Counted from the stretch's first letter, positions 27,775 through 37,152 are shown. The stretch: DNA of 64,000 nucleotides from Methylacidiphilum caldifontis (GCF_017310505.1 NZ_CP065957.1:310001-374000), one strand, 5' to 3'. Translations and numbers: made by a program. Notes: generated by a model not told the origin, from the letters alone.

Positions 27775-28344
27775 TTATGATTGAGCAATACATTCACATT
27801 TTCCAATAAGCATTGCTCCTTCTTCAACTTTAAGTTTTCTTGTCTTGACATCCCCTAAAACTTCCGATCCCGCTTTAAGTTCAGTTAAATGGGTAGCATT
27901 AATATTACCAGAAAAATGTCCAAAAACGAGTATATTTCCCACTTCAATGTTCGCTTTGACAATTGCTTTTTGTCCAATAATAAGCGTACCTTCCTTTGAA
28001 AAGATTTCTCCTTCAAAACACCCATTTAAAATTAATTGGTTTTGAAAAGCTAACGATCCAAAAAGTTTCGACTCTAAAGCAACAATGTTCTGTTGCCGAT
28101 CTTTCTCTTTAGTCTGTTCTTCATTAAAATCTTTTTTTTGTTCGGATATCAAAGCTGGTTTTTGAACTAAGGCTTCTTTGTCTTTCTCTTTCTGCCTATA
28201 TTCTTCTTTTTCTTTTATTTCTTTTACTGAAAGAGGATTTTCCAGTGATGGAGCAGCAGGAGGAGACCCTAAGGGTTCAGGCGGGATAACTTTTGCTGGC
28301 TGGGGTTTAGTCGAATCGCTTTTTCTAAGAAAATTTCCAATCAT
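27775..28344 (-). CDS. Bactofilin-type polymer-forming cytoskeletal protein
   Basis: A protein of about 189 residues with a C-terminal bactofilin domain (about 85-185): repeating beta-helix turns such as GSLAFQNQLILNGCFEGEIFSKEGTLIIGQKAIVKANIEVGNILVFGHFSGNI. The N-terminal half is a charged Pro/Lys/Glu-rich linker. Bactofilins polymerise without nucleotides and organise envelope or stalk-like structures. The frame is open 18 codons further, but the ATG at 28344 (MIGNFLRKSD) is the likely start. Neighbours are the Kdo hydroxylase (convergent) and a Dabb protein (divergent). Confidence 0.85.
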   Translation of the reverse strand: MIGNFLRKSDSTKPQPAKVIPPEPLGSPPAAPSLENPLSVKEIKEKEEYRQKEKDKEALVQKPALISEQKKDFNEEQTKEKDRQQNIVALESKLFGSLAFQNQLILNGCFEGEIFSKEGTLIIGQKAIVKANIEVGNILVFGHFSGNINATHLTELKAGSEVLGDVKTRKLKVEEGAMLIGKCECIAQS

Positions 28345-28468
28345 AAGCCATTTTCCTTTACACCTAATGAAGTTAAAGAAGTTAAAAGCCTTTGCCAACT
28401 TTTTTCTCTTTTTAAAAAGAGTTTTTTGACTTTATTCTCTATATCCTGAAAGATAAAGTATCTCCTCT

Positions 28469-28780
28469 ATGATCCATCATCTGTGTCTATTGACTTCTCA
28501 AAAAATTTCTTCTTCTGAACAAATAGATAATTTAATGATTGAAACCCGATTACGTCTTCTCAAGATACCTGAAGTCATGAATTTAAGAGTGGGCAAGAGC
28601 ATCCAGCCGAATAATAGTTATTTTTTCTTTTTTTCTTTCGATGTTGATTCCCTGGAAAAATTAGAACTGATCAAACAAAGTGCCTATTATTATCAATTTG
28701 AAAAACAGATTTTATCTCCTCTTTCGGCAACCAAGACTGAATATAATTTCGAGATGGAGCCCAAAAAAGAGACAGATTAA
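28469..28780 (+). CDS. Stress-responsive A/B barrel (Dabb) domain protein
   Basis: A 103-residue protein with the Dabb pattern: an opening strand MIHHLCLLTSQ, a helix with about 30 residues of amphipathic sequence, then MNLRVGKSIQPNNSYFFFFSFDVDSLEKLELIKQS, where the conserved v.s.f.s.e....y and later helix are recognisable. These ferredoxin-like dimers include plant stress proteins and various bacterial proteins, mostly without a defined role. It converges with the class-III aminotransferase gene, leaving eight bases between them. Confidence 0.7.
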   Translation: MIHHLCLLTSQKISSSEQIDNLMIETRLRLLKIPEVMNLRVGKSIQPNNSYFFFFSFDVDSLEKLELIKQSAYYYQFEKQILSPLSATKTEYNFEMEPKKETD

Positions 28781-28788
28781 ATCCAATT

Positions 28789-30147
28789 TCATGATTCTTC
28801 TTTTAATATCCCCTTTATCACCTTTTCCAGGGTTTTCCCAACCCAGGATAGTTGTTTAAAGTTAATCGTTAAAGGAGGCGTAAAGGATAAAACATTTCTA
28901 TCTGGACCTTCAGTCAGGATGAGGATTCCTTCATCGAGCATGCGAGTTGTTATCTTTAAGGCCAGATCAGTAGCGGGCCGACCCATCTGATCTACCACAT
29001 CAACTCCTAAAAACAACCCTTTGCCTCGAGGGTTTTTAAGGCAATCCCACTGTTTTGCTAGTTTTTTAAGAAGCTCCAAAAAATACTCTCCCTTTTCGTT
29101 GAGGTGGAGATCCTCGTTTCTTTCTTCCAACTCTTTTATCTGTTCAATCGCCATGCGACATCCTAAGGGATGCCCTAAAAAAGTGGACGTATGAATAGCT
29201 TCTCCTCCATTTTCTGGCCAGCTATCCATGATGTCCTCCTTCCCTATACAAGCAGATATAGGGAATCCGCCCGCCATAGACTTTCCTAGACAAATAATGT
29301 CTGGAACAACCCCAGACCAATCGCAGCCAAACCTTTTAGCTGTACGATAAAGTCCTGTAAAAATCTCATCAGCAATAAGCAAAACATTATTTTGCCTGCC
29401 GACTTTAGCTAAAAGGGGAAGAAACCAATCTGGCGGCTCGATAATTCCTCCTCTTCCTTGAATAGGTTCGAATAGAATAGCTGCACAACGATCTCCAATG
29501 GCACTTTTTAACTTTTCTTCAAAAAAGGGTTCACAGCCACAACCTTGATGATTTAATCCTTTGGGTTTATGGGGACAATGATAACAATCTGGATAAGGAA
29601 CAAAATTTGCGCAGCCATAATACAATCCATTATAGGGCTTGGAAAAATAGGGCAATCCGTTCACTCCTAAAGTTCCAAGGGAAAGTCCATGATAAGCCCC
29701 CTTGAAAGCAACAAACTTTTCCTTTTTCGTATAAAAAAAAGCGGTTTTTAAAGCCGCCTCTACAGCATCACTTCCTGTACAACCAAGGATGACTTTGCCC
29801 CTCTGATTTATCCATTTTTCATAAGTGATCTTAGAAAGCAACCGACAGAGCTCAATTTTATCTTTTGAGGGATAAACATCACCTAAAACATGCCAAAGTT
29901 CCTTCAACTGTTTTAAAACAGAACGATAAACTTTAGAAGGTCGATGCCCTAAAGCGGCAACCCCAAAGCCAGCAGTTAGATCTAAATATTTGTTGCCATC
30001 AACATCCCAAAAATAGATTCCCTTTGACTTACTCAAAAATATAGGGCTTTGAGCCGAAATAGAGGTAATGTTTCGACATTCGTACTGAGAAAGTTCAAAA
30101 GAAAGTGCTTGAGATTGTTTTCTTGATATATGTTTTTTTTCTTCCAT
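28789..30147 (-). CDS. Class-III PLP-dependent aminotransferase (GabT/ArgD-like)
   Basis: A 452-residue fold-type I aminotransferase. PLP-related features are GCTGSDAVEAALK, GAYHGLSLGTLG, ILFEPIQGRGGI, LIADEIFTGLYRTA and the Schiff-base Lys in CLGKSMAGGFP. It carries a Cys-rich insertion around residue 190, with C-x2-C followed by C-x-C (YPDCYHCPH...HQGCGCEP), known from GABA aminotransferase-like members. The substrate is probably an omega-amino donor such as 4-aminobutyrate, N-acetylornithine or a diamine, but it cannot be fixed. It is divergent from pdhA. Confidence 0.85.
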   Translation of the reverse strand: MEEKKHISRKQSQALSFELSQYECRNITSISAQSPIFLSKSKGIYFWDVDGNKYLDLTAGFGVAALGHRPSKVYRSVLKQLKELWHVLGDVYPSKDKIELCRLLSKITYEKWINQRGKVILGCTGSDAVEAALKTAFFYTKKEKFVAFKGAYHGLSLGTLGVNGLPYFSKPYNGLYYGCANFVPYPDCYHCPHKPKGLNHQGCGCEPFFEEKLKSAIGDRCAAILFEPIQGRGGIIEPPDWFLPLLAKVGRQNNVLLIADEIFTGLYRTAKRFGCDWSGVVPDIICLGKSMAGGFPISACIGKEDIMDSWPENGGEAIHTSTFLGHPLGCRMAIEQIKELEERNEDLHLNEKGEYFLELLKKLAKQWDCLKNPRGKGLFLGVDVVDQMGRPATDLALKITTRMLDEGILILTEGPDRNVLSFTPPLTINFKQLSWVGKTLEKVIKGILKEES

Positions 30148-30228
30148 TAATAAAAATTTATAAAAAAAAAGTGGAATGGATACTGCTTTTCGGCTTATAG
30201 AAACATTTATTATTTAAATTTTTTATAG

Positions 30229-30250
30229 TATAATAAAATTAAAAAGGAAT
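30229..30250 (+). promoter_or_regulatory. pdhA -10 box and ribosome-binding site
   Basis: A perfect TATAAT lies at 30229-30234, with no clear -35 in the AT-rich sequence before it. AAAAAGGA at 30241-30248 is the ribosome-binding site for the ATG at 30255. The mRNA leader would be short (about 15 bases). The 107-base gap 30148-30254 also has to serve the divergent aminotransferase gene. Confidence 0.55.
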
Positions 30251-30254
30251 TCCT

Positions 30255-31331
30255 ATGGTAGAAGTAAACAGATCCCCATCGGCGACATTACTTGATGAAG
30301 AAGTAACGAAGAGCGGATTGTTTGAATTATCTCCTGAAATCCGACTCGACCTTTATAAAAAAATGGTTTTGATTCGTCGGTTTGAAGAAAAATCTGCTCA
30401 ATCATTTATGCAAGCAAAGATCAAAGGGTTTTGTCATCTTTATATTGGTCAGGAGGCCTTGGCGGTAGGCGTCTGTTCTTCGCTTAAAGCTACAGATGTG
30501 GTTATCACCTCTTATAGAGATCATGGCATAGCTTTAGCTCGTGGGGTACCTCCTAAGAACTGCATGGCTGAACTTTATGGAAAAGCCACGGGAACATCTA
30601 AGGGAATGGGAGGGTCCATGCATCTTTTTGACAAAGAAAGAAGGTTCTATGGAGGACATGCGATCGTGGCTGCTCATTGTCCTCTTGCTGCGGGCATAGC
30701 TTTTGCTCAGAAATATCGCAAGGAAAAAAACATAACTCTTTGTTTGCTGGGTGATGGAGCTGTCAATCAAGGGGTATTTCATGAAACTCTTAATCTTGTT
30801 TCTTTATGGAAACTGCCGGTAGTTTTTATCATCGAAAACAACGAATATGCTATGGGTACCGAAATTCACAGATCAACGGCAGGCCTTCCCTTAGTCAAGA
30901 AATCAGCTGCCTACGATATGGCAGGGATGGTTACTGACGGGATGGATGTGGAAGAAGTGAGAGCTAAAGTCCTTGAAGCGGTCAACCTTGCTCGAAATGA
31001 AAATTGCCCTGTTTTAATTGAAGCCAGGACCTATAGATTTAGAGGCCATTCGATGTCAGATCCGGACACATATCGAACCAAAGAAGAGATTGCGGAAGCC
31101 AAAAAAAGAGATCCCCTATTCTTATACAGCCAGAAACTCCAGGAGCAGGGTATTCTGACTGCTGACCTCGTTACCCGCATAGATAAAGAAATAAAGAGAA
31201 TTATTCAAGAAGCCGTTCAATTTGCAGAATCTAGTCCTGAACCCGACCTTTCTTTGGCTAGGGAAATTTGCTTTGCAAATGAAGACCAGATTGAACCCGT
31301 AGAAAGACCCTTTTATGGATACTATAATTAA
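30255..31331 (+). CDS. pdhA: Pyruvate dehydrogenase E1 component, alpha subunit
   Basis: A 358-residue E1-alpha. The thiamine diphosphate motif GDGAVNQGVFHETLNL...VFIIENNEYAMGTE is complete, and the phosphorylation-loop-like region RFRGHSMSDPDTYRTKEEI is present. GGSMHLFDKERRFYGGHAIVAA is typical of pyruvate/acetoin dehydrogenases rather than the single-chain E. coli AceE type. It is followed 14 bases later by pdhB, together forming the heterotetrameric E1 of the complex. E2 and E3 are encoded 2-3 kb further on the same strand. Confidence 0.95.
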   Translation: MVEVNRSPSATLLDEEVTKSGLFELSPEIRLDLYKKMVLIRRFEEKSAQSFMQAKIKGFCHLYIGQEALAVGVCSSLKATDVVITSYRDHGIALARGVPPKNCMAELYGKATGTSKGMGGSMHLFDKERRFYGGHAIVAAHCPLAAGIAFAQKYRKEKNITLCLLGDGAVNQGVFHETLNLVSLWKLPVVFIIENNEYAMGTEIHRSTAGLPLVKKSAAYDMAGMVTDGMDVEEVRAKVLEAVNLARNENCPVLIEARTYRFRGHSMSDPDTYRTKEEIAEAKKRDPLFLYSQKLQEQGILTADLVTRIDKEIKRIIQEAVQFAESSPEPDLSLAREICFANEDQIEPVERPFYGYYN

Positions 31332-31345
31332 CTAGAAGGAGAAAA

Positions 31346-32323
31346 ATGGCTACCCTTACTTACAGACAGGCTCTTAACGAGGCATTAAACGAAGAACTTG
31401 AACGGGACAGCTCGGTGTTTCTCATTGGCGAAGAGGTAGGAGAATACGAAGGAGCGTTTAAAGTTTCCCAGGGACTTCTAAAAAAATATGGATCCGGACG
31501 TATCATTGACACACCTATATCTGAGGGGGGTTTTGTTGGTCTAGCTGTAGGAGCGGCTATGTATGGACTTAGACCTATAGTCGAATTCATGAACTGGAGC
31601 TTTGCATTGGTTGCTTTTGACCAGATCATAAACAATGCCGGAGCCATTCGGTTTATGTCCGGTGGACAATTTTCTTTACCCATTGTATTTAGAGGGCCTT
31701 CAGGCGGCGGAACTCAAATTGGAGCAACTCATTCCCATTCCTTGGAAAGCTGGATTGCCAATGTCCCCACTTTTACGGTCATCAATCCCGCATTTCCTGC
31801 TGATGCTAAAGGACTATTGAAGAGTGCCATTCGCTCCAACAATCCGGTCTGTTTTTTTGAAGGAGAAAGGCTTTATGGCATTAATGGAGAGGTCCCAGAA
31901 GAAAATGACTTTCTAGTTCCTATTGGCAAAGCCCATATTATCATGGAAGGTAAAGATGTAACGGTTGTCTCTAGCGGATATTCAACCCATGTCGTACTGA
32001 AAGCAACAGAAGAGCTTTCTAAGGAGAATATCTCTGTTGAACTTATCGATCTGCGCACTATAAAACCTTACGATTTCGATCTCTTAGCTGCTTCCTTAAA
32101 AAAGACAAATAGGTTGGTCATTGTTGAGGAAGGAAAGCCATTTGCTGGTTGGGGAGCTCAAATTGCTTATGACGTCCAAAGGCTTCTTTTTGATGAGCTC
32201 GATGCTCCTATTTATAGAGTATCGAATTTAGATATTCCTAATCCCTACAATGGACCATTGGAACAAGAGGTTCTCCCTAATCCTCGTCGGGTGATTAAAG
32301 CTGTCCATGAGGTATTGGGCTAA
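31346..32323 (+). CDS. pdhB: Pyruvate dehydrogenase E1 component, beta subunit
   Basis: A 325-residue E1-beta transketolase-like subunit. Family motifs include EALNEELERDSSVFLIGEEVG, GRIIDTPISEGGFVGLAVGAAMYGLRPIVEFM, FRGPSGGG, and the C-terminal VVEEGKPFAGWGAQIA region. A clear AGAAGGAGAAAA ribosome-binding site precedes the ATG. It closes the E1 gene pair; the next gene downstream is on the opposite strand and converges with it, leaving 15 bases between the stop codons. Confidence 0.95.
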   Translation: MATLTYRQALNEALNEELERDSSVFLIGEEVGEYEGAFKVSQGLLKKYGSGRIIDTPISEGGFVGLAVGAAMYGLRPIVEFMNWSFALVAFDQIINNAGAIRFMSGGQFSLPIVFRGPSGGGTQIGATHSHSLESWIANVPTFTVINPAFPADAKGLLKSAIRSNNPVCFFEGERLYGINGEVPEENDFLVPIGKAHIIMEGKDVTVVSSGYSTHVVLKATEELSKENISVELIDLRTIKPYDFDLLAASLKKTNRLVIVEEGKPFAGWGAQIAYDVQRLLFDELDAPIYRVSNLDIPNPYNGPLEQEVLPNPRRVIKAVHEVLG

Positions 32324-32338
32324 AATAGACATTTTAAA

Positions 32339-34054
32339 TTATTTCTGAGTATCAGAATAACCCATTTTTTGTTCTAGACGCTCATCTTTAGGTATACCCA
32401 GTGAAAGAGCATTTTTGTAGTGCTCTTTAGCTTGGGCCAACAAAGGGGGTTTACAAGACACATAAACCAAGGCTAGATCAAAATGCGCCATTCCATCATA
32501 AGGATTTAATTCTATAGCTTTTTTTAATTCTCTTGCAGCAAGCAGTTCTAATCCCCTCGCCTTGTAAATTTCCCCAAGCTCTTTTCTGAGTTTGGCATTT
32601 TGGGGATCTAATTTAACAGCTTTTTCTACGACCTCCGTTGCAGCGGCATAAGCTCCACTCTGGAAATAGATCTGACCTAAAAGAGCATAAGCCATGGGAT
32701 CATGGGGAAGATACTCAACAGCTCTTTTCAAATAAACTGAAGCTTCAGAATTTCTTTCTTTTGCCATCGCAACAAGTCCCAAATTGAGCCAACCAATACC
32801 ATTAGAAGGATCGAGTGCCAAAATTCTTTTGTAAATCTCATAAGCTTCTTCGTATCTTTTCTCACTGTAGAGCTTAGCCCCTTGATCAAACAACTCCTGA
32901 ATTTCTTGCAAAACCGAACCTTTTCGCATGGCCACTGTTTGCTGATGAGGAAAAATTTTCTCATGCTTAAAAGAAAAAGTGTCATGCATGCTGTCTCGGC
33001 TAAGGGTAGAAACTTTTTGAGACATTTTATCCAAGGCCCCATCCTCTTTTTCAGCTAAAAAAGCTAATAACCTGTTGGCTTTGGCCAATTCTTGACTTAA
33101 GGCTTCATTTTCCTGCTGAACCTTCTTTTGTTTTTCAGCAAGTTCAGAAACTGTTTTCTTAAGCAGCTCATTTTCTCGTGCTAGTATATCAAGCTGTCTG
33201 GATTCCAAACCCCTCGGAGAAGGAGCTTGGGGATTTTTGAATGTAGTATGCAGCTGTTGAAGCTCTTTTTTCAAATGGTCGTTTTCTTCCTTAAGTTGCT
33301 GAGCGGTTCTTTTTGCTTCAGCAAGGGCTTTCTGCAATTGATTAGTTAGATTTTGCCTGTTTTTTGCCTGGTCTTGTACCTTGGGCAGAAGGGAGATTTC
33401 TTTTGTCGTCATTCCTTGAAATTGGAAGTTTTTGCCCGCCTTGGGCTGTTCCATTTTGGATCTGGGTTGATTGTAAGGGAGATTCTCTAACAGGGCTTCT
33501 TTTTCTTTTTTCATGTTTTCCAACTGAGCTGTTAATTCTGCGATTTTGTTTTTGAGTGATTGTAACTCTTGTAGACTGACCTGTTGTTGAGGATTGATGA
33601 GGGGATTGCTTTCGGGGAGCTCTTCCTCTAGATACTTTTTTTTTACATCACTATTCTGAGCATTAATCCGCATTACAGAATCCAATTTTTCCTTAACGTA
33701 CTTGGTACGATAGCGAACAATAGCCGATTCCCATTCAGGATAATTACTCTTTATGGAACCAAGAAGGTTATAAGCGATTTTATATTTTTTCTCCGCTTCT
33801 AAATAATTTTTTGAAACAAAGAGGCTATCAGCTTCCCGGGTTATAACATAAGCTTCTAAAAACCAATCTTGGGGAGTAGGAACTCCTTCTGCTCTTTTTT
33901 GCAGATATTCCAGGGTTTTTTTCGTTCGGCTTAGGCCTTTATCCACGAACAGAAAAGAAAAGAAAAAAAAACAAACCCATAGATAGGAACTAAAATGAAA
34001 AAACGACTGAGTCGAAGACACTAAAGCTTTATACCTCTTATTATATCCTGACAT
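32339..34054 (-). CDS. Coiled-coil and TPR protein, membrane-anchored or exported
   Basis: A 571-residue protein with one hydrophobic segment near the N-terminus (about residues 22-38), predicted to anchor it or direct export. A Gln/Glu/Lys-rich region follows, with long heptad-like helices at about 155-335 (two coiled-coil blocks). The C-terminal 190 residues carry about five tetratricopeptide repeats, seen in units such as AYEIYKRILALDPSNGIGWLNLGLVAMAKE and AYALLGQIYFQSGAYAAATEVVEKAVKLDP. Such proteins are scaffolds; partners are unknown. It lies between the E1 and E2/E3 parts of the PDH gene set, in the opposite direction. Confidence 0.85.
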   Translation of the reverse strand: MSGYNKRYKALVSSTQSFFHFSSYLWVCFFFFSFLFVDKGLSRTKKTLEYLQKRAEGVPTPQDWFLEAYVITREADSLFVSKNYLEAEKKYKIAYNLLGSIKSNYPEWESAIVRYRTKYVKEKLDSVMRINAQNSDVKKKYLEEELPESNPLINPQQQVSLQELQSLKNKIAELTAQLENMKKEKEALLENLPYNQPRSKMEQPKAGKNFQFQGMTTKEISLLPKVQDQAKNRQNLTNQLQKALAEAKRTAQQLKEENDHLKKELQQLHTTFKNPQAPSPRGLESRQLDILARENELLKKTVSELAEKQKKVQQENEALSQELAKANRLLAFLAEKEDGALDKMSQKVSTLSRDSMHDTFSFKHEKIFPHQQTVAMRKGSVLQEIQELFDQGAKLYSEKRYEEAYEIYKRILALDPSNGIGWLNLGLVAMAKERNSEASVYLKRAVEYLPHDPMAYALLGQIYFQSGAYAAATEVVEKAVKLDPQNAKLRKELGEIYKARGLELLAARELKKAIELNPYDGMAHFDLALVYVSCKPPLLAQAKEHYKNALSLGIPKDERLEQKMGYSDTQK

Positions 34055-34326
34055 TTTTATTATACCCGAAAACTAGAAAGCAATAGAATATCTTTTGAAA
34101 AAAGAAAAGCTTCAAGCTTATTTCTTTTCTTATTCTTGCTCTATTGCTTACATTTGATCGCGCTTTATAATAGAACAACTTATGATTGACTTAGTTTTAT
34201 GTGAAGATACAAGATTTAATTACTTTGCCCATTTCTTTTGCTTTTAATGAGATTAATTTATTTTTATTTTTTATAAAAATAAATGATGATATTTTAAAAA
34301 AAATTTTATAAACTATCAGTCTTTCA
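34055..34326. other. AT-rich intergenic region before pdhC
   Basis: A gap of 272 bases between divergent genes, very AT-rich, with A- and T-runs near 34250-34310. It should contain the promoters of the TPR gene and of pdhC-lpd. I see no conserved RNA, hairpin with T-run or credible open frame in it, and there is no clear ribosome-binding site before pdhC. Confidence 0.5.
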
Positions 34327-35574
34327 ATGAAACAAATTACAATGCCTTTGTTAAGTCCATCCATGTCTGAGGGACAGATCGTGAGGTGGTTAAAAAAAGA
34401 GGGAGAAGCCATACATGAAGGAGAAGTGATTGCCGAAGTAGAAACGGACAAGGCGATTATGGATCTAGAGGCCTTCGAATCAGGTATTTTAAAACAGATC
34501 TTGCTTCCTGAAGGTGGTCGAGCTCCTGTGAATACCCCTATAGCTTTAATTGAAGCTGAATCCGAAGAGACAGAGCAAACTGCTGCTGCAGTCTCTGGAC
34601 AGATAAAGGAAGAAAAAGAAATACCCGAAACACAACCCTTTACAAAATCTTCAGCAGAGATCAAACAAAACTTGGGAGAAGAAAAACCCCAAAGAATCAG
34701 ATCTTCTCCCCTGGCTAGAAAAATCGCAAAGGAAGAACAGATTGAACTTTCTGAAATTCAAGGGACAGGTCCTGGAGGCCGGATTGTAAAAAGGGATGTT
34801 TTAGAAAGGCTGGAACAAAAGAAACAACTCTCTACCACCATCCCGAAACTCACCGGTCCATCTCTTCAACCTCTTACAGGGGCCATAAAACTGCCTCTAT
34901 CTTTGATGAGGGAAAAAATTGCAAAGCGGCTTTTAGAAAGTAAAACCACTATTCCTCATTTTTATTTGGAAACTGAAGTTTCAGTTACAGCTCTTTCTCA
35001 TTTTAGAAATGAACTCAATCAGTACTACTCTCAGCAAGAACCATCGTGGAAATTTACCTATAATGACTTTATTCTAAAAGCCACCATAGAAGCCCTAAAA
35101 AGAGTTCCTTCTGTGAATGCTTCATGGAATGGAGACTCCATATTGCGCTATAACTCTATTAATATCGCTTTTGCTGTGGCTATTGAAGATGGTCTTATTA
35201 CTCCGGTTATAAAGGACGGCCAAAATAAATCACTCATGATGCTTTCTAAAGAAGCTAAGGAACTGATTCAAAAAGCCCAGGAAAGAAAGTTGACTCCAGA
35301 AGAATATACGGGTGGGACCATTACTGTTTCTAATTTAGGAATGTATGGGATAGAAAATTTCTATGCCATTATTGATCCACCTCAAGTCATGATTCTGGCT
35401 ATTGGAGCAATTATTAAAAAACCCATTGTCGATGGACAAAATAATATTGTTATTGGTGAAGTCATGCGAGTGAGTGCCTCCTGTGACCATAGGGTAGTTG
35501 ATGGAGCAACTGGAGCAAAATTTTTAAAAGAATTTAAACAACTCATGGAAAATCCTCTTTCCATGTTAGTATAA
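34327..35574 (+). CDS. pdhC: Pyruvate dehydrogenase E2, dihydrolipoamide acetyltransferase
   Basis: A 415-residue E2. It has one lipoyl domain (about 1-80, with the lipoylated Lys in EVETDKAIMDLEAFESG), a Glu/Pro-rich linker, a peripheral subunit-binding domain at about 125-160 (SSPLARKIAKEEQIELSEIQGTGPGGRI), and a catalytic domain at about 185-415 ending in SCDHRVVDGATGAKFL with the active-site His and Asp. The single lipoyl domain resembles E2 of Gram-positive and mitochondrial-type complexes. It is followed 13 bases later by lpdA. Confidence 0.95.
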   Translation: MKQITMPLLSPSMSEGQIVRWLKKEGEAIHEGEVIAEVETDKAIMDLEAFESGILKQILLPEGGRAPVNTPIALIEAESEETEQTAAAVSGQIKEEKEIPETQPFTKSSAEIKQNLGEEKPQRIRSSPLARKIAKEEQIELSEIQGTGPGGRIVKRDVLERLEQKKQLSTTIPKLTGPSLQPLTGAIKLPLSLMREKIAKRLLESKTTIPHFYLETEVSVTALSHFRNELNQYYSQQEPSWKFTYNDFILKATIEALKRVPSVNASWNGDSILRYNSINIAFAVAIEDGLITPVIKDGQNKSLMMLSKEAKELIQKAQERKLTPEEYTGGTITVSNLGMYGIENFYAIIDPPQVMILAIGAIIKKPIVDGQNNIVIGEVMRVSASCDHRVVDGATGAKFLKEFKQLMENPLSMLV

Positions 35575-35587
35575 AAAAAACTGTTCT

Positions 35588-36976
35588 ATGAATAACGACT
35601 TGGACCTAATTGTCATTGGTGGGGGTCCCGCTGGATATGTTGCTGCTTTACGAGCCGCCCAAATAGGAAAAAAAGTGGCCGTGATTGAAGAAGATAAACT
35701 AGGGGGAGTATGTTCTAATTGGGGATGTATTCCGACCAAAGCATTGCTTAAGACAGCAGAACTTTTAGAATCATGTCGTAGAGCAGACTCTTTTGGACTA
35801 GAAATTTCGGGATTAAAATTTGATTATGCCAAAGTTATTGCAAGGAGCAGGCAATCAGCAACTCGCATGTCTTCAGGAGTGGAATATCTATTTAAGTCCA
35901 GGGGAATCAGATGGATCAAAGCTAGAGCAAAAATTAATAAAGAAAAAAAAATAAGGGTATTTTACCCTGCTGAAAAAACCGAAGAACTCCATAGCCCTTT
36001 TATACTGATCTGCACAGGTTGCAAGCCCAAAACTATTCCTTCAATCAAGGTTGACGGCAAAATAATTTTTACGAGCAGAGAAGCATTAGAATCTACAAGA
36101 CTACCCAAAAAAATCGTTATTGTTGGAGGAGGTGCTATAGGGATAGAATTTGCTTATTTTTATAGATGCTTGGGATCAGAAGTCGTTGTGGTCGAAATGA
36201 CTTCTCATATCCTTCCTGGAACAGATATTGAAATTTCTCAGGCCCTGCATAAGAGTTTAACAAAAAAAGGAATAACGATATTCAACTCTACCCTGGTGGA
36301 GAAGTGCTGGGTCATCAAAGATAAACTCCATGTAAGACTTAAGGGAGCTGTAAACGACTCGATCGAATCTGATGCCATGCTTTTAGCCATTGGAGTTGCT
36401 GCACAACCTTCTGAAATCCTAGAGCCTGGTTTAGAGCTTAAAACCGAAAATGGATTCATTTCTGTAGACAATAAATATCAGACATCTATTGAAGGCATCT
36501 ATGCAGCGGGAGATGTTATCGGGCCCCCCTTACTTGCACATGCAGCTTTCAGGGAAGGATGGGAAGCTGTTGATTGCATGTTTTTAGGCAAGCAATCGAC
36601 TAGACCTCATTTTGTCCCCAGTTGCGTTTATTGCCAGCCTCAAGTGGCTACTGTGGGTATGACCGAAGAAGAAGCAAAAAAAGAAAACATTCCATATAAG
36701 ACCGCTAAGTATCCTTATAATGCAAATGGAAAAGCCGTTGCTGCTGGAGAAACAGAAGGTTTCGTTAAACTGATCGTGAGCAGTCGCGATGAGGAAATCC
36801 TGGGAGCGCACATTCTTGGTCAGGATGCCAGTGAACTTATTGGAGAATTTGTACTTGCAAAAACACTGGAAAGCACAGCCCAAGAACTGCATCTGGCCAT
36901 TCATCCTCATCCTACTTTATCTGAGATGATTGGGGAAGTGGCTCTTCTCGTAGAAGGAATTGGCCTTCATCTATAA
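35588..36976 (+). CDS. lpdA: Dihydrolipoamide dehydrogenase (E3)
   Basis: A 462-residue flavoprotein disulfide reductase. It shows an FAD-binding GGGPAGYVAALRAAQ motif, the redox-active disulfide GGVCSNWGCIPTKALL, an NAD-binding VGGGAIGIEFAYFYRCLGSEV, the second FAD motif GIYAAGDVIG, and the C-terminal HPHPTLSEMIGEVA with the catalytic His. It reoxidises lipoamide of the pyruvate dehydrogenase complex and may also serve other complexes. It is the last gene of the pdhC-lpdA operon. Confidence 0.96.
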   Translation: MNNDLDLIVIGGGPAGYVAALRAAQIGKKVAVIEEDKLGGVCSNWGCIPTKALLKTAELLESCRRADSFGLEISGLKFDYAKVIARSRQSATRMSSGVEYLFKSRGIRWIKARAKINKEKKIRVFYPAEKTEELHSPFILICTGCKPKTIPSIKVDGKIIFTSREALESTRLPKKIVIVGGGAIGIEFAYFYRCLGSEVVVVEMTSHILPGTDIEISQALHKSLTKKGITIFNSTLVEKCWVIKDKLHVRLKGAVNDSIESDAMLLAIGVAAQPSEILEPGLELKTENGFISVDNKYQTSIEGIYAAGDVIGPPLLAHAAFREGWEAVDCMFLGKQSTRPHFVPSCVYCQPQVATVGMTEEEAKKENIPYKTAKYPYNANGKAVAAGETEGFVKLIVSSRDEEILGAHILGQDASELIGEFVLAKTLESTAQELHLAIHPHPTLSEMIGEVALLVEGIGLHL

Positions 36977-37017
36977 TCTTAAAGAAAATCAACTGTTCGT
37001 TAAAGGATAGGTCCTTT

Positions 37018-37152
37018 TTATATTCTCCCAAGATTACAAGTTGGAACAAGGTTAAGAGAATGGTCAAAAGTAAGATTGCGATCAGCTAAAGCTGCTACAA
37101 CAGTTGTTAAGGCTAAAGGATAGGAATACTCTTGACTTCTATTCGAAAAACT
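37018..37152 (-). pseudogene. Possible gene fragment in the lpdA downstream gap
   Basis: In the 258-base gap after lpdA the minus strand has a 45-codon open stretch with protein-like composition, reading ...YPLALTTVVAALADRNL and then ...SLNLVPTCNLGRI before a TAA at 37018-37020. It has no start codon and is closed upstream by a stop. It looks like the C-terminal end of a decayed gene, perhaps from a mobile element, but I cannot name the family. It may be chance. Confidence 0.3.
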
